A stretch of 64,000 bases of DNA from Acanthosepion esculentum (GCA_964036315.1 OZ038479.1:61175893-61239892); one strand, 5' to 3'; counted from the stretch's first letter, positions 21,990 to 34,189 are shown. Program-made: numbers and translations. Notes: a model not told the origin generated them from the letters alone.

Positions 21990-22500
21990 AACGCCATCTC
22001 CCTTTAAGCTGTGGGTATATTTTATTCCTAATTAGAGAAAGATAAAGATTAGAGAAAATTATTTCAAGGAGGGAAAATGATGGAAGGAAAACGAGCAAGG
22101 ACGAAGGTAAGGCTTTTATGAGGGGATGCTGAAAATCAGTATTTCAGTGACCAAATACTGAGAGATGAAACGACGTGCCAAATGTATTGAACGTGTAGAA
22201 TTGTGCGTGTATTTCATGGTACTAGGTAGTACTTCTTCTTTTATCTGCGAGACTTTCTGCACCCTCACCACAAACGATCCTATTCTATTCATTAGTCGAT
22301 ATAATAAAATAAACGAGTCTGAAAGAAAAAGCTAAAATGTTGGTGAATGATTGTCTATTAAATAAATAAATAAAAATGATCATATAACATTTTGATCATG
22401 TAAAATAAATCATGTGTGTATTGTTTGTATTATACAAATATATGTGCATTAATTTACATAGACATTATTAAATATACAAACTATATACATCTTTCATTAT
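21990..22500. other. Spacer, nothing recognised
   Basis: Mixed-composition DNA. 'GGGGATGCTGAAAA' at about 22120 weakly resembles the mariner end seen at 31415, but no inverted partner exists. Confidence 0.4.
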
Positions 22501-22504
22501 ATCC

Positions 22505-22885
22505 TATAGGAAGGCAAGCACACCCAGCCCAGCCGAGCCTTGTCGGGCCGGGTTGAGCCGGAGGGTTTCAAATGAATATTAGTTTCGCGTCTCCGGGGGC
22601 CGTATCTCCAGGCATTACTTCTCCTTCGGGAGGGAGCTGGGGTCATTATCCGGCGCCTGGGGAGTCCGCAAAAGGGGAAGTGCAGATGGAACGAGTCATT
22701 TTTTTACGGCTACCAAATCCGACTTTAAACTTCAACCTTGTTTCATATTCTGTGCAAGTGGAAGCATATACCCATACGGAACCTTCTGCGGTGTTGAAAT
22801 AGTCGCATATTTTCGACCGTCGTCAATGACCAGTCTCAGTGGAAAGCCGGGATATGATTCCTGATTTATAAGGCAGTCCTTTCCC
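22505..22885 (+). other. GC-rich, CpG-containing island
   Basis: A ~380-bp block much richer in G+C and CpG than its surroundings (for example GTCGGGCCGGGTTGAGCCGG, GCGTCTCCGGGGGCC). It contains a 76-codon open frame (22572-22802) of unremarkable composition. It may be a promoter-type CpG island, a non-autonomous element, or transferred sequence. No box A/B pair, LTR ends or family match was recognised. Confidence 0.5.
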
Positions 22886-23493
22886 ACTTGGGTGACTGAC
22901 GCAACACAATCTACCTTAGCAAATATTTATGTCTGTGTTATTACTATTATTACACGTTCAAACTCACGGTCATATCAGCATCTCTCTCGAACATATACAA
23001 GAAAACCACATACGCATGCATGTGCACATTATATAAAGTTCACTTTTTTTCTTTTACAAAATTACATGCACGCACACACACAAATAGACGTGAAATTGTA
23101 TGTTCAAATGTTTTTTTACACATATAAACGTAACAACATCGAGTCATTTTTATTCACACACTAATGAATATGTTGTTTTTTACCGCCAGTGTAGTCTTAT
23201 TCAAACGAAATCTTTTTGGTTTAACAATCACACTCGTAATCATGCTTTACGCTCTCAAAAACACTGTAAATCTTTCACAGGTACACCCACTCCCCTCTCT
23301 CTCTCTCTCTCGCGCGCGCACACACACACTGAATTTTTGATGCATTATAAATTTCTGTCACAAATCATAAATTTTTTAACTTTATAATACAAAAATCTTT
23401 TTTATTTCTTATTTATTTTTTACACATATAATAAATCTCTCTCACTCTCTCGGAAGAAAAAGCTTTTCATTCAAAGCGTTACTATTTATTTAT

Positions 23494-23498
<5 letters not shown>

Positions 23499-23567
<69 letters not shown>
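23499..23567. repeat. (AC)n microsatellite
   Basis: About 34 uninterrupted AC units. Confidence 0.97.
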
Positions 23568-23568
<1 letters not shown>

Positions 23569-23766
23569 CTCATTTCTCTTTCCCTAAACACGAATACGTC
23601 AACATTGCATAAGTCTAATTCTTTAACATACACGTAGGAACTTTAAATCTCATCTCTCCCTCTCATTTATTCAGATACTTATCTTTTCTAGTTTTTTATC
23701 TGTTTCTCTCACTTTCAACCACATACATACACACACGTCCCCTCCCCTCTACACCCACACATTTTT

Positions 23767-23770
<4 letters not shown>

Positions 23771-23818
<48 letters not shown>
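23771..23818. repeat. (TA)n microsatellite
   Basis: About 24 TA units. Confidence 0.97.
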
Positions 23819-23822
<4 letters not shown>

Positions 23823-25285
23823 CAGACACATCAGAGATATTTCTTTTTTTTCTGTTTAACACCTTCATCTCACTCTTTCTCACACACAAATTTCTTTTCT
23901 TTGTCATACAAGCACACATAAAAATCATTTTTCTTTCACTCGCATCTACTATAAATCTATCGCTTTCACCCCCTATTCTTTCCCCTTTTCTCTCAACACA
24001 GAGAAATGCAAACATTCCATAAATTCCTTTCCCTCGCTTCCGAGTGCAATGTTACTTCTCATTTATCGCTCGCATTCTCCCTTCTACCTTTTCCACTGAA
24101 GTAAGTCAGTTACAGGACCGTGGTCAGAAAGGGGGAGCACGAAGGGAGGCTTGAGTTTAAGCCTTTCCTAAAGCATGATGATGATATCAATTATTTCTTA
24201 GCCGAAGTTGAAATGCGTTCGCTTATTTAATTTTCTAACGCCTTTATTTTTTGTCAACACAAGAGAACCAAACAATTCCATTGTTATCCCTTTTTTTGTA
24301 CTCTTTGCATATCTACCAATCAAACAGCAAACGTTTTCCAAATTGATACGGACTTCCATATTATCTTCCCCCTTCTTTATAAAAGCTTAAAGAAAGAAAG
24401 AAAATCAGAAGAATCACATACTTTGTCCAAAAGCCAATAATGATGATGATGATGATAAGCCAAGGACAACAGTAACAATAATAATGCTATTATAGTCATT
24501 GATAATTATGAAGAAAATGAGAAAAGAGATCAATAAACTTGTGGAATTAAATCCGTAGCCATTGTAGGAAAAGCTAATTATCGTGATCATCGTTCTCGTA
24601 TACATGACCACACCTTCCAACCCTATCTACCTCACTTTCCTATAACTAATGACAGGCCAACTCATTAACGACATCTATGATTGTGGGCAGGAAATGACGT
24701 AGAAGAAACAATCTGGTAACCTCATGAAAGAAACCACATCCGGTCTTCGCTTAAACACAATCGTGTACACATATACACGGATATAATCAACCCTCTCTCT
24801 CTCTCTACATACAGTGTGTGCGTGTTAGTTTAAAACAACTGAAACAATTTGTCTGACATGTCTTTGTGATTATGTCTATACAATCCTTTTATTATGAATA
24901 ATGCATATAACATCGATCATAAATAAAATTACATTGAGGAAGTTAGGATAACATTGAAAATTTAATGGCTGTTTTGACGTTGAAAATCCATATAACAGAA
25001 AATTTCTAAAATTAAAAGAAAAAATATAGGCTGTAATTTTGGGAATATCCGTTACTGTTCCCAGGTTAATTTCACACTAGAACTCAGGTAGATCTGATTA
25101 TCAAAAATGTTTTTTTTTTAACAAAAGTGACATTAACAGCTGAGGCTTGGATTGGCTAGTAACTTCTTCAGCTAAGTTCTAATTTCAAGCTTTCAACCAA
25201 TTGCTTCACTCTCCAACGAGCAAATGAATTTGAAATCTTGGCAGAAGCATAATTTGGTTAAGCTACTGACGCATAAGGGGGCTTG

Positions 25286-25345
25286 GAGAATTTATGGAGA
25301 GTCATGATCACCCACGTTTTGAAGGGACACGGCACATACCAGAAG
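25286..25345. repeat. Short dispersed repeat (with 52620-52665)
   Basis: 'GGAGAGTCATGATCACCCACG' at this site and 'GGAGAACCATGATCGCCTAC' at 52624 share a ~40-bp core that ends in 'GAAGGRACAYRGCA'. Unknown family. Confidence 0.55.
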
Positions 25346-25519
25346 AAGATTGACGCCAAACAAGAGACACCATGAAAAATGAGAGAGCGAGTTTTCCACA
25401 ATAACAGCAAGAAATATTTATATTGTATTAATCTAATTGAGAAACTATTTGACCATTTTGAACTAAAGTTTATGAATATATTATTTAACTCTAACTGGAT
25501 AAGGTACAATTGAAGGCAG

Positions 25520-26340
25520 TAGGTCAGCCAACACAGGGCATTATTTTTTTTTAAATAAATAAAACAATAACATGCTTCGATAATTTAATCTACGGATTTA
25601 GTAAGATTGCCTGCTTGATATTCGAGGTGATCTCAACCGTATTCTAAAAATAAAAGAAAAAAGAAACGTAGAATTAAACAAATAATTATAAAGCATTTAA
25701 ATCTATATAATAAAAAAGAGCTAATTCTCTGCCCGTCACACAATGTTTGCATGTGACTTTGCAGAAATGTATGTAATGCATATGTGTACGTATGTGTTAT
25801 GTGTGTGTAACTTACGTGTGCTATTGCCATTTAATATACTGGAATAATAAATTCCCCTTCCATTCAGTCTGAACAATCACTACCCCGAGCTGAGCAATAA
25901 AATCTTGGAAATGAATAAAAAACAAAACTTTCATTTTTTTAAACCCTAAAAAATCAGATAATTATAAGATTTTATTGAACTTTTCGGAAATTATTCGGTA
26001 ATAAATAGATTTAAAAAAAAATTTCCTGATAGTTCATCCAATAAAAGACCGAAAGGTCACTCAAGGTAGAAGGTTACTGAGTGAGATTGTATGTGAGTGT
26101 GGCGAGGGGAGTAAGAGAGTATCACGTGGACGAGTAGAATAAATATCTGTTGATCTTGGACTTAAAGAAATCAAGATTTTAGTTATCAGGGAAGCCTACT
26201 CTCGGAAGTTTGTTAATGTCATTTGTAGAACAAACATTTTTGATAAACATATCCACCTGGCTATCGTGGAATTAACCTGGGAACAGTAAGGGACATATTG
26301 TATTTTGGGGAATTGAAGCAATAGAAATTAAGTTGAAGAA
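25520..26340. other. Spacer, nothing firm
   Basis: 'TCTATATAATAAAAAAGAGC' at 25702 followed by 'TCTCTGCCCGTC' resembles Helentron-type left ends, but no hairpin terminus was found. No gene. Confidence 0.35.
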
Positions 26341-26344
26341 ATAT

Positions 26345-26610
26345 CGATTTGAATACGATAGAAATTGATTTATTGTTATTATTTAGAGGCCCAATACTAG
26401 GAGACCTACATGAATTGTTCACCGCAAGGAAGAAGAATCCACCAACATGTTTCATTTTGCAGTTACATCCAAAGACATCGGATGTAAAAGCATTTAGCCC
26501 CGCCCACAACTCGAATAGCCTCGTCAGATCAAGATTTTCATATGGATGGTAAACCCGTTCAGAAATATATAAAGTCCTTGCTCTATACATCCGCTTACTC
26601 ATGTCAATGG
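26345..26610. other. Unclassified GC-richer block with TATA motif
   Basis: On the minus strand an open frame contains 'HPYENLDLTRLFELWAGLNAF' and 'GGFFFLAVNNS', and on the plus strand 'ATATATAAAGTCCTTGCTC' looks like a TATA box with initiator. Its composition differs from the AT-rich flanks. I could not assign it to a family. An LTR-like or Penelope-associated segment is possible. Confidence 0.35.
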
Positions 26611-26619
26611 TTAAAATGA

Positions 26620-27630
26620 CTTTGAGTGCGTTATCTTAGCGAAGCCCATCCTTTTTCGTAGCTCGTGGTACAAATAACATAAACCACATTACATGAGGAC
26701 TTTCAAAAGTAGCAACAACTAAAATAGATATCACATGTAACTACAAGAGAAGATAATGGCATAATCAAGATGTAAACGTTGCACATTAAAAAAAAAAAAA
26801 CATAGGGAGGAAACCCCCATCATTAGAAAGAGCGATACCAGCTACTTGATATGGGGGACCTATTTTCCTGAAAAAATTGTTTTAAGAGAAAGATTTTATA
26901 AATTTTAACTGACAATAGTACAGGTTGTTTTATCAATGAATACCAAATGTTTCCTTATAAGGAAACGGTTAATATTACCATTACCATTGTCACCTTGAAG
27001 TTGATTCTTTGCTTGTACAGGCCAAATTAAAATAAAGGTCATCGTTGTTTCTCTTAGTTTTTCCACATCTATCGCTGATCAGATATTCCCAACCAACATT
27101 ACTCCTATCTGCCGTCACAAACAGACAAACTTCACAACTTAGGGAGGGTTGGACATTTTCACTGTCGACCCTTTTACATCTTTAATCCTCGAAAAGTCGA
27201 GTGGCCAGGTGAGTGCTACAATCTGTCTTATGCCAAAAAATGTAATAATATTTAAAGAAAAGCTTAAATTTTGTTGTCAGTGGCATCTTTTTTTCTGGAC
27301 TTAATGGATATAAAGATTGACCAAGAGTTTGTTGATTCTGAGCAATTTCGGCTAAACTATTAGCCATTTTCAATGATTTTTTCAGTCAGACTACTATAAT
27401 AAATGATGTGTAAGTGCTATAGTAGACCGTATAAACTTGCTGAATGTATATATATTATTAATTTCCAAATACGGCCAGTGTATTGTGGCCGTGTTCATAA
27501 TTAATGCTATTAAGGTTTGTTTTCGTGTTTTTTTATAATAAAGGTTTCTATCACTTTTAAAAGCTTGCAAAAGTACCTTGTCATTCTTGTCCAGCGAAAC
27601 GTGTATTAAAAAAGGAATTATTGGCTAAAT
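26620..27630. other. AT-rich spacer
   Basis: No gene or known repeat recognised. Confidence 0.5.
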
Positions 27631-27636
<6 letters not shown>

Positions 27637-27665
<29 letters not shown>

Positions 27666-27676
27666 TATATATATAT
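27637..27676. repeat. (AC)n-(AT)n compound microsatellite
   Basis: AC units to about 27662, then ATATAT. Confidence 0.9.
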
Positions 27677-27689
27677 GTTTGGTAGTTGT

Positions 27690-27850
27690 CCATACAGCAC
27701 CGTTTTTGGAAGCCTATGCTCATCCATTCTCACAAAATGACCAGCGCAGCTAAGTTGTATCTTTGCAAGAATGGTTTCAGTGCCTGTGATGTTACATTTC
27801 TTCAGTATTGCACTATTCTTGACCAGTTGGACGTTCATTCTTACGCTACA
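27690..27850 (-). pseudogene. LINE RT tail fragment
   Basis: The minus strand reads 'VQLVKNSAILKKCNITGTET', then 'ILAKIQLSCAGHFVRMDEHRLPKTVLYGQL'-type residues. The block GH-x-x-RM...RLPK-x-x-x-YGEL is a hallmark of the C-terminal part of many invertebrate LINE reverse transcriptases. Only ~50 residues remain. Confidence 0.65.
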
Positions 27851-28212
27851 AAGACAAAATGAAAGACAACTTGAAATGTTTCAATTTTGATCTGAAAACC
27901 TGGGAAGTTCAAGCATCAAACCGAAAGGAGTAGTGTGAGACATGTTTCATTAAGTTAAAGGGTTTTGAAGACAGTAGAATGAAGCACCGTGATTAGCTTC
28001 GTCAAGCTCTGAAGCAGAGACGCCATCAAAATCCTGCTTTAACAAATTTAATCTGTCAGTGTGGCTTTGTCGCCCGCAGCAAGACTGGGCTAGTGTCACA
28101 CTTAAGAAAGCACAAATGAAATATGTCTTTCCCTTACCGGATTTTCTCCACAATAGCCCCTGATAGCATGCATAAGTGCAAAACGAAATGCACAATCCAA
28201 TGCTGACCCTCA

Positions 28213-29010
28213 TTTATCGTTCACGATAGGAGAGTCCACCAATTTGGTTTTCATTAGAGAAAGTTTTGTAGCAAACGAAAAAGTGACACTCGGTTCGTCC
28301 AAGGTCCAGTGGATGTTGTGGGTGGGGTAGAACAGAACTGAACAGAAGAACCACGTTTCAACATTTTTTTCCTCTGTTAGTGTTGCTGTATACGGCCTTG
28401 CGTTGTCATGGAGAAGAACAAAATTTTTCTTATTGATGAGCACAGGGCGCTTTTTGATCAAACTTTTATGGACACGTTGCAGCTGCTTGATATATAAATG
28501 TGCATTTAGTGTTTCATTGCGTTTTAAGAACTCTGAATGAATAAGAACCTCGATGATCTCACCACACGCGCAATATTACCATTTTTCCGTGATGCTCAGC
28601 TTTTGGGGTCGGCTGTGGAAATTCATCTTTGTCAATCCGCTGCCTTCTGTCTTGAACATTGTCGTATGTAACCCAGTATTCATCACATGATATATTTAAC
28701 AAAAACGTTATTTCTCTGTTGCGAAAGATTTGTAGCTATGGATAAACGATCCGTTTTGTTCTTTTCAGTAAAAGTGTGTGGAAACCCAAAGGTCTAGTTT
28801 GTTGACTTCCCCTATCTTTTATAATTGTCGGCAAACGTTAGATTGTGATGTGTTTAACATCTTGCTAATTCCCGAATACTTTGCCGTGAATTGTTTTTCA
28901 TTAATGACTTTAGAGTTTCATCATCAAAGTCCAATGAACGCCCATCGCCACTGGATTTATCTTTCAATGAAAAAACAAAACTTTGCAAACCAATTTCCTG
29001 TATGCTTGTC
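28213..29010 (-). pseudogene. Mariner transposase pseudogene
   Basis: Reading leftwards from about 29010: a helix-turn-helix region (SGDGRSLDFDDETLKSLMKN, SRQSIRELA), the first catalytic block (CDEYWVTYDN, normally GDE), the region around VILRVW-stop-DHRG, and the second catalytic block 'LLHDNARPYTA' at about 28400. Multiple stops and shifts occur, and the third catalytic aspartate block is not recognisable. This differs in sequence from the MEVPKNHLRH-type copies at 31824 and 60811, so it is another mariner lineage. No terminal repeats were found. Confidence 0.75.
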
Positions 29011-29156
29011 GGTTATGGCTCCTAGATGCTTTTCTAGATGCTTTCATAGCATTATTCCCTTGCTAGAACTCACATGACATTATGTGATATAAATGCACTT
29101 TCAGTTGCTCCAGTGGATGTGCGGGTGGTGTCATGGATAGCAAAATTAGAGAGAAA

Positions 29157-29222
29157 GGTATGAATTCATCTTCACCCCAGCTATGGATTAAATAGTAGGA
29201 CTTGTATCTGGAAAAATCATTG
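29157..29222 (+). mobile_element. SINE fragment (tail part)
   Basis: 'GTATGAATTCATCT' then 'CAGCTATGGATTAAATAGTAGG' corresponds to the reverse complement of the body of the SINE at 52262-52461. The tRNA-like head is missing. Confidence 0.6.
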
Positions 29223-29495
29223 TTATTCTAAAAAAAAGTTAAATCGAAGAAATTATTGCAATCCAAAATATCTTTCGGCTTTAAATAACCCACAAAGTGT
29301 TGATAAACCGTAAGAAAATGAAATCTCTCTCTTAGTGGGCTTAAGAAACTTATTCTTTAATCGACTGTGTATGCTGCCACTGCCGTACAAAGATTAAGGT
29401 ATTTTAGTGTATTACAAATTTATTAACTGCCAGGCATGGTTATTAGGATGAGACATTTGTCATAATTGTTTCCCCTAAACAGAAATTACTTAAGT

Positions 29496-29498
<3 letters not shown>

Positions 29499-29540
<42 letters not shown>
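29499..29540. repeat. (TA)n microsatellite
   Basis: About 21 TA units. Confidence 0.95.
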
Positions 29541-29542
<2 letters not shown>

Positions 29543-29549
29543 GACTTAA

Positions 29550-31200
29550 TATATAAAAAGTTTGTGAATTTGAATATAGCGTGCAAACTGAATGGAATGA
29601 ACATTTGTCATTTTCCTAGTGAGACAATTTAATTTCTTTCATTGCCAATCATTCCTCGTTTTTTTTGCGTAGCACATTTTCTGTGTGCATAAGGTTAATA
29701 TTAAAATGCCCGGTCCTTAGATTCTTGGGTAACAACTGATAATCGTTAATTTAGTATTCACCGATTAAATTACCTCAAACTCCTGCATGTTTTTCTTATC
29801 ATATAAATAAACTACTTATTTACTTTATTTACACACATTGGCTTCATTTGTCAATACTTGTGAAACTGAATGAAATAATATAACTTGCAAAGTATAATAA
29901 AAATGTTAAAAGAAAACGAGATGCTTTTGAAGCAAAGTCTGAAGGAAGGATTCACAGAGATTCGAAGGTTATCGCTTGCCGAGTAAATAATGTTATGATG
30001 GTCACGTTTTCATTTGTAGAGGATGCTATTTTTTATTCAGGTGTATATCTGATTTTGCAGGATGACATGCACAGCCAACAATTATTCACATAAACTTTCG
30101 TTTAACGATTTAGCAGCCACGTCAAAATGATATTCATGCAACAGCAAATAATGTGCATTATGTGCTTGGCGTACTTAGGTACCTGTTTAACTATCAGTGC
30201 ATTTATTGCAATAATTGTGTGAATGGGAACATGTTGGCTATTTTACAAATGAAACGGTTGTGGGAAGGTGTGAATCAGTAACAACTTAATAATGTGATCA
30301 AATTGAAGTACTACAGTTATTTATTATGATTAGCTTAGTAAAAGGCTTCAAGTATAGAGCATCTAGTGTGGATCAAACTCACTATTTAGTGAACCACCCT
30401 GATTCTGTTTGTATTCCATTGGTGAGATGTAAGTTCCACTTTAGGAAAGAAGCCTTTTTTTAAAAAAAAAAGAAATAAAAATCCAGATTTTTGGAAGTTG
30501 GTTGGGCTGAGAATTTTCAACATCACATCGCATATGTATTCTGGACTCGAACAAAGGTTTGAGCGTTTTTCAACCGGTGGCTTTTGGAACAGGTCTCACA
30601 CGTGACTGAATTTTGTGACATAGAAACATATTTTCTGTGTGGATTGGGAATTTTAAATGTTTTTACCTTAAAAGTGAAAAATGGAGGAAAATAAGTTACA
30701 TTTTTATCATCTGATGCTTTTTTCTGGAAAGAAAAAAAAAATTGTACAAACAACAAATTAGATATTTGCTGTCCACATCGGAACGTCAGGAAAGTTGGAT
30801 TTATGCTTTATCTTAAAAAGATCGAAATGATGCGACAATTTTTGTCTCTGCTCGCGAAATGTTTCTTAATTTCATTGAAAGAGAGAGTCAAAACGATTTT
30901 TGTAAGTCTTATTCATTTTGACAGCGTGTTGTTCGTTTAAATAAGTAACAAGCTTGAGCAATAATTTTAACATTTTTTATTTATGTAACCAAATTTGAAA
31001 GCAATGTAATGGACACAAAATATTTCTGCTCTTGGAATGAGTAACCACTTTTGAGGTGGCAAAAATATACATTCTACTATTTCCATTGCCTAAAGATGTA
31101 TTAATCTAGCTTTGGATCATATAAAAAACGAAAGGAAATGCCACGAGTATATATAAAACGACAATAGTGTAACTGTTTGTTAATATACACGCAGTTTAAG
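29550..31200. other. AT-rich spacer
   Basis: No gene, LTR or recognisable transposon end. Confidence 0.5.
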
Positions 31201-31206
31201 TGTAGA

Positions 31207-31265
31207 CAGACAGACAGACAGACAGACAGATAGATAGATAGATAGATAGAGATAGAGAGAGAGAG
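31207..31265. repeat. (CAGA)n-(TAGA)n-(GA)n compound microsatellite
   Basis: A graded transition from CAGA to TAGA to GA units, the usual result of point mutation plus slippage. Confidence 0.95.
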
Positions 31266-31410
31266 TGAGAAAGAGAGTGAGAAAGAGAAAGTAAAAATAA
31301 AGATCTACACAATCACATTAAAACGTGCAAATACAATTTTTGGTTGGATAATCTTTCATCGTGAGGCACACTGACATTTTCATTGCTGTGAGCAAAAAGA
31401 GTGTTATATA

Positions 31411-31444
31411 TACAAGGGGACGCTGAAAAGTTCTCGGTCCGACC
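31411..31444 (+). mobile_element. Mariner-type terminal fragment
   Basis: 'TACAAGGGGACGCTGAAAAG' followed by TTCTCGGTCCGACC. It shares TGAAAAGTTCTCGGTCCGACC-like sequence with the MITE at 3187-3279. No opposite terminus was found, so this is an orphan end. Confidence 0.5.
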
Positions 31445-31766
31445 ATGAAAAAACCCTTCACGAAAAAACCAAACAAATCTGATGTTTGGTTAGGCTTTGG
31501 AACGAGAATCCGGACCATAACTCTTCAGCACTCTCTTGTCGCACGATCGCACACACTACGCACATATACACTATGAAAAAACAAAACAAAAAACAAAACA
31601 AAAAAAAAACTTGCACCAATGAAAAATGCATATTAAAAAGAATAATCAAGACGTACAAGAAGTCAATTGCTGATACCCACTAACGGGATGTTGAAGGTAA
31701 CATCAATCAGCTTATTGACAAAATCTTTACTTATATTAATTATTATATATATTTACTTGTATTAAT

Positions 31767-31771
<5 letters not shown>

Positions 31772-31823
<52 letters not shown>
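31772..31823. repeat. (TA)n microsatellite at mariner insertion site
   Basis: About 26 TA units ending exactly where the mariner terminus TTAGGTCATCC begins. Mariner elements insert at TA, so the run itself was the target. Confidence 0.95.
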
Positions 31824-31827
<4 letters not shown>

Positions 31828-32811
31828 GTCATCCCATAAGTTCTGTCCGAATTTTAACTTTTTGTTAAAATGAACGAAATTTAAAGAGTATTTTATAATG
31901 TCTAATGGAGCTGAACATTATTTTTATGTTTAAATGCATTTAAACTGATCAAATTTTATTTCAGAGAACAATAAAATTAAATTTTGTTTGATTAAAACCC
32001 TGCTAACATGGAAGTACCCAAGAATCATTTGAGGCACATAATGCTTTATGAGTTCAAGAAAGGAAACTCAGCAGCCGAAGCGGCTAGAAACATTCACTCA
32101 GTTTATGGAGAGGAATATGTGAATGAAAGAACTCACAGAAGATGGTTTGCAAAATTCAGAGGTGGAGATTTCACCCTTGAAGATGAAGATCGAACCGGGC
32201 GTCCAGTTGAGTTTGATGAAAAGCTTCTTGAAGCAGCCCTTGAAGAAAATCCTGCTTTATCAGTTGAGGAATTGGCAGTGGTTCTCAGTTCAAACCATAC
32301 AACTGTTTATCGTCATCTTCAACAACTTAGAAAAGTTCCTAAACTTGGAAAATGGGTGCCTCATGAATTGTCTGAAAACAACCTCAAATCCCGAGTTGAC
32401 ATCTTCTCTTCTCTCCATTCTCGCCAACTTGTTTCACCTTTTTTGGGTAGACTTGTGACTGGCGACGAAAAATGGATCTTTTATCGAAATGTTAAGCGTC
32501 GTAGACAGTGGCTTGGTAAAGGGGAAGAACCCCAGCCACAGCCGAGAAGGGAACTTCATGGGCAAAATGTTCTACTTCAATCTTATGGGATTGCCAAGGA
32601 ATAATCCACTTTGAATTCTTACCACCTAATGCAACAATTAATGCTCAAATATACTGTCAGCAATTAGAGCGTTTGAACCAAGCTTTGAGGAAAAAAAGAC
32701 CTGCTCTAGTGAATCGAAAACGGGTGATGTTTCATCAGGACAATGCACGACCACACACAGCAAGAATCTTGTCACAAAAGATCGATGAACTTGGTTGGGA
32801 GAAAATTCCTC
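31824..32811 (+). mobile_element. Mariner element, 3' truncated
   Basis: It starts with the terminal repeat TTAGGTCATCCCATAAGTTC at 31824. The 5' UTR and transposase are almost identical to the complete copy at 60811-62050. The element stops abruptly around 32811 inside the transposase, where Penelope-like sequence takes over. The third catalytic block, the 3' terminal repeat and the right-hand TA are lost. Confidence 0.9.
32008..32811 (+). pseudogene. Mariner transposase, frameshifted and truncated
   Basis: The start is ATG at 32008 (MEVPKNHLRHIMLYEFKKGN). Residues 1-110 hold two helix-turn-helix motifs (AAEAARNIHSVYG...RRWFAKFRGGDF, GRPVEF linker, and SVEELAVVLSSNHTTVYRHL). The first catalytic aspartate lies in TGDEKWIFY near residue 153. 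A one-base loss near 32575 shifts the frame, giving a stop at 32604. The second catalytic block FHQDNARPHTA follows in another frame (about 32730-32762). The last ~90 residues with the D34D third aspartate are missing. The enzyme would be inactive. Confidence 0.85.
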
Positions 32812-33940
32812 ACGAACTAAGCAAAATAATAGATAGAAATGACACAGGACTTTACAGGGACGACGGTCTCATAATCTTAAGAAACTGCAACAAACAAAAC
32901 ACAGATAAAACTAGAAAAGCAATAATAAAGATTTAAAAAAATAACGGATTCGACATAGATATAAAAACTAACCTAAACGAAGTAGATTTTCTAGATGTTA
33001 CCTTCAACCTAAGAAAAGGCACATACAAACCATACAGAAAGCCCAATGATAAACCACTCTATATACACACATCTTCCAACCATGCGCCTTCTATAATCAA
33101 ACAGATACCAAAATCGATTAACCGCAGGCTTTCCGACAATTTCTTCAATGAATTTATATTTAGCAAAGCTAAGAAAGACTACGAAACAGCCTTAAAAGAT
33201 AGCGGATTCCCAACAACACTCACATACTCGCCACAGAACACAAAAAAGGCCAACAGGAAAAGAAATATCATATGGTTCAATCCACCGTACAGCAAAAACG
33301 TAAAAACAAACGTAGGAAAAATATTCTTCAAACTTTTACACAAACACTTCCCGGAATCAAGCACCCTACACAAAATATTCAACAAAAACACAGTAAAAAT
33401 CAGCTACAGTTGCACCGAGAACATGGCACAAATAATAAAAAAGCACAACAGGAAAATTATTAACAAACCACACGAACAAATTAAACCCACGTGGAACTGC
33501 AGAATAAAAAACGAATGTCCCTTAAACGGTAATTGTTTACAAAACAACGTAATCTACCAAGCCACGATAAAATCACCAGATAATGAAGAAAAAGTATACA
33601 TAGGAGTAACTGAAGGACCCTGGAAACAAAGAAATTATGTACACAAAACATCTTTCACAAATAGTAAATATGCGAACAGCACAATGCTTTCTAAGTATAT
33701 CTGGGAAATAAAAAACAAAACGCACACCACACCAAAAATATCTTTGAAAATAAGGAAAAAATCATCAGCCTACAACAACCTATCAAAAACTTGCAAACTT
33801 TGCTTGGAGGAAAAACATAGCTATTATTACCTTCCCAGACCAAAACAAATTATTAAATAAAAGATACTAGCTAATCTCAAAATGCAGACATGAAAACAAA
33901 TTTTTACTACGTAACTTAAAAATCGAAAACGGAAAAAATA
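32812..33940 (+). pseudogene. Penelope-like element, 5' truncated RT plus GIY-YIG endonuclease
   Basis: The frame reads the RT block 'HELSKIIDRNDTGLYRDDGL' (catalytic YRDD at 32853-32864). A single in-frame stop follows at 32934-32936, then about 307 open codons to 33860. These contain 'EVDFLDVTFNL', a Cys-rich linker (C-x5-ECPLNGNC near 33500-33530) and the endonuclease motif 'VYIGVTEGPWKQRN' near 33594. After 33860 a frameshift hides the usual tail, still readable as 'KCRHENKF' to about 33940. GIY-YIG plus this linker places it in the endonuclease-bearing Penelope clade. The N-terminal half of RT is absent. With one stop and one shift it is young compared with neighbouring relics. Confidence 0.8.
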
Positions 33941-33989
33941 AATAAATGCATAAACAAACAAAATGACATGATATTATTTCAAATCCTCC

Positions 33990-33993
<4 letters not shown>

Positions 33994-34049
<56 letters not shown>
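33994..34049. repeat. (TA)n microsatellite
   Basis: About 28 TA units directly after the Penelope-like element's 3' end. Confidence 0.95.
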
Positions 34050-34050
<1 letters not shown>

Positions 34051-34189
34051 GGTACATAATGGAGTTGTAACTTATGGCATTCCGTGCCATGATGGTATGA
34101 CAGTTTGAATTTCCTTATCTAAAATCTTTTTTGCCTTGTTATATGTAGCAGCTGAGCAGCAGTCTGGAAAAATGGTGTTTGGCATGAAA

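Larger units (their letters stand above)
22890..25285. other. Microsatellite-rich spacer
   Basis: Contains (CT)n-(CG)n-(CA)n at about 23296-23330, (AC)n at 23499-23567, (TA)n at 23771-23818 and (GAT)n at about 24439-24457. Long open frames here come from the repeats. No gene recognised. Confidence 0.7.
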
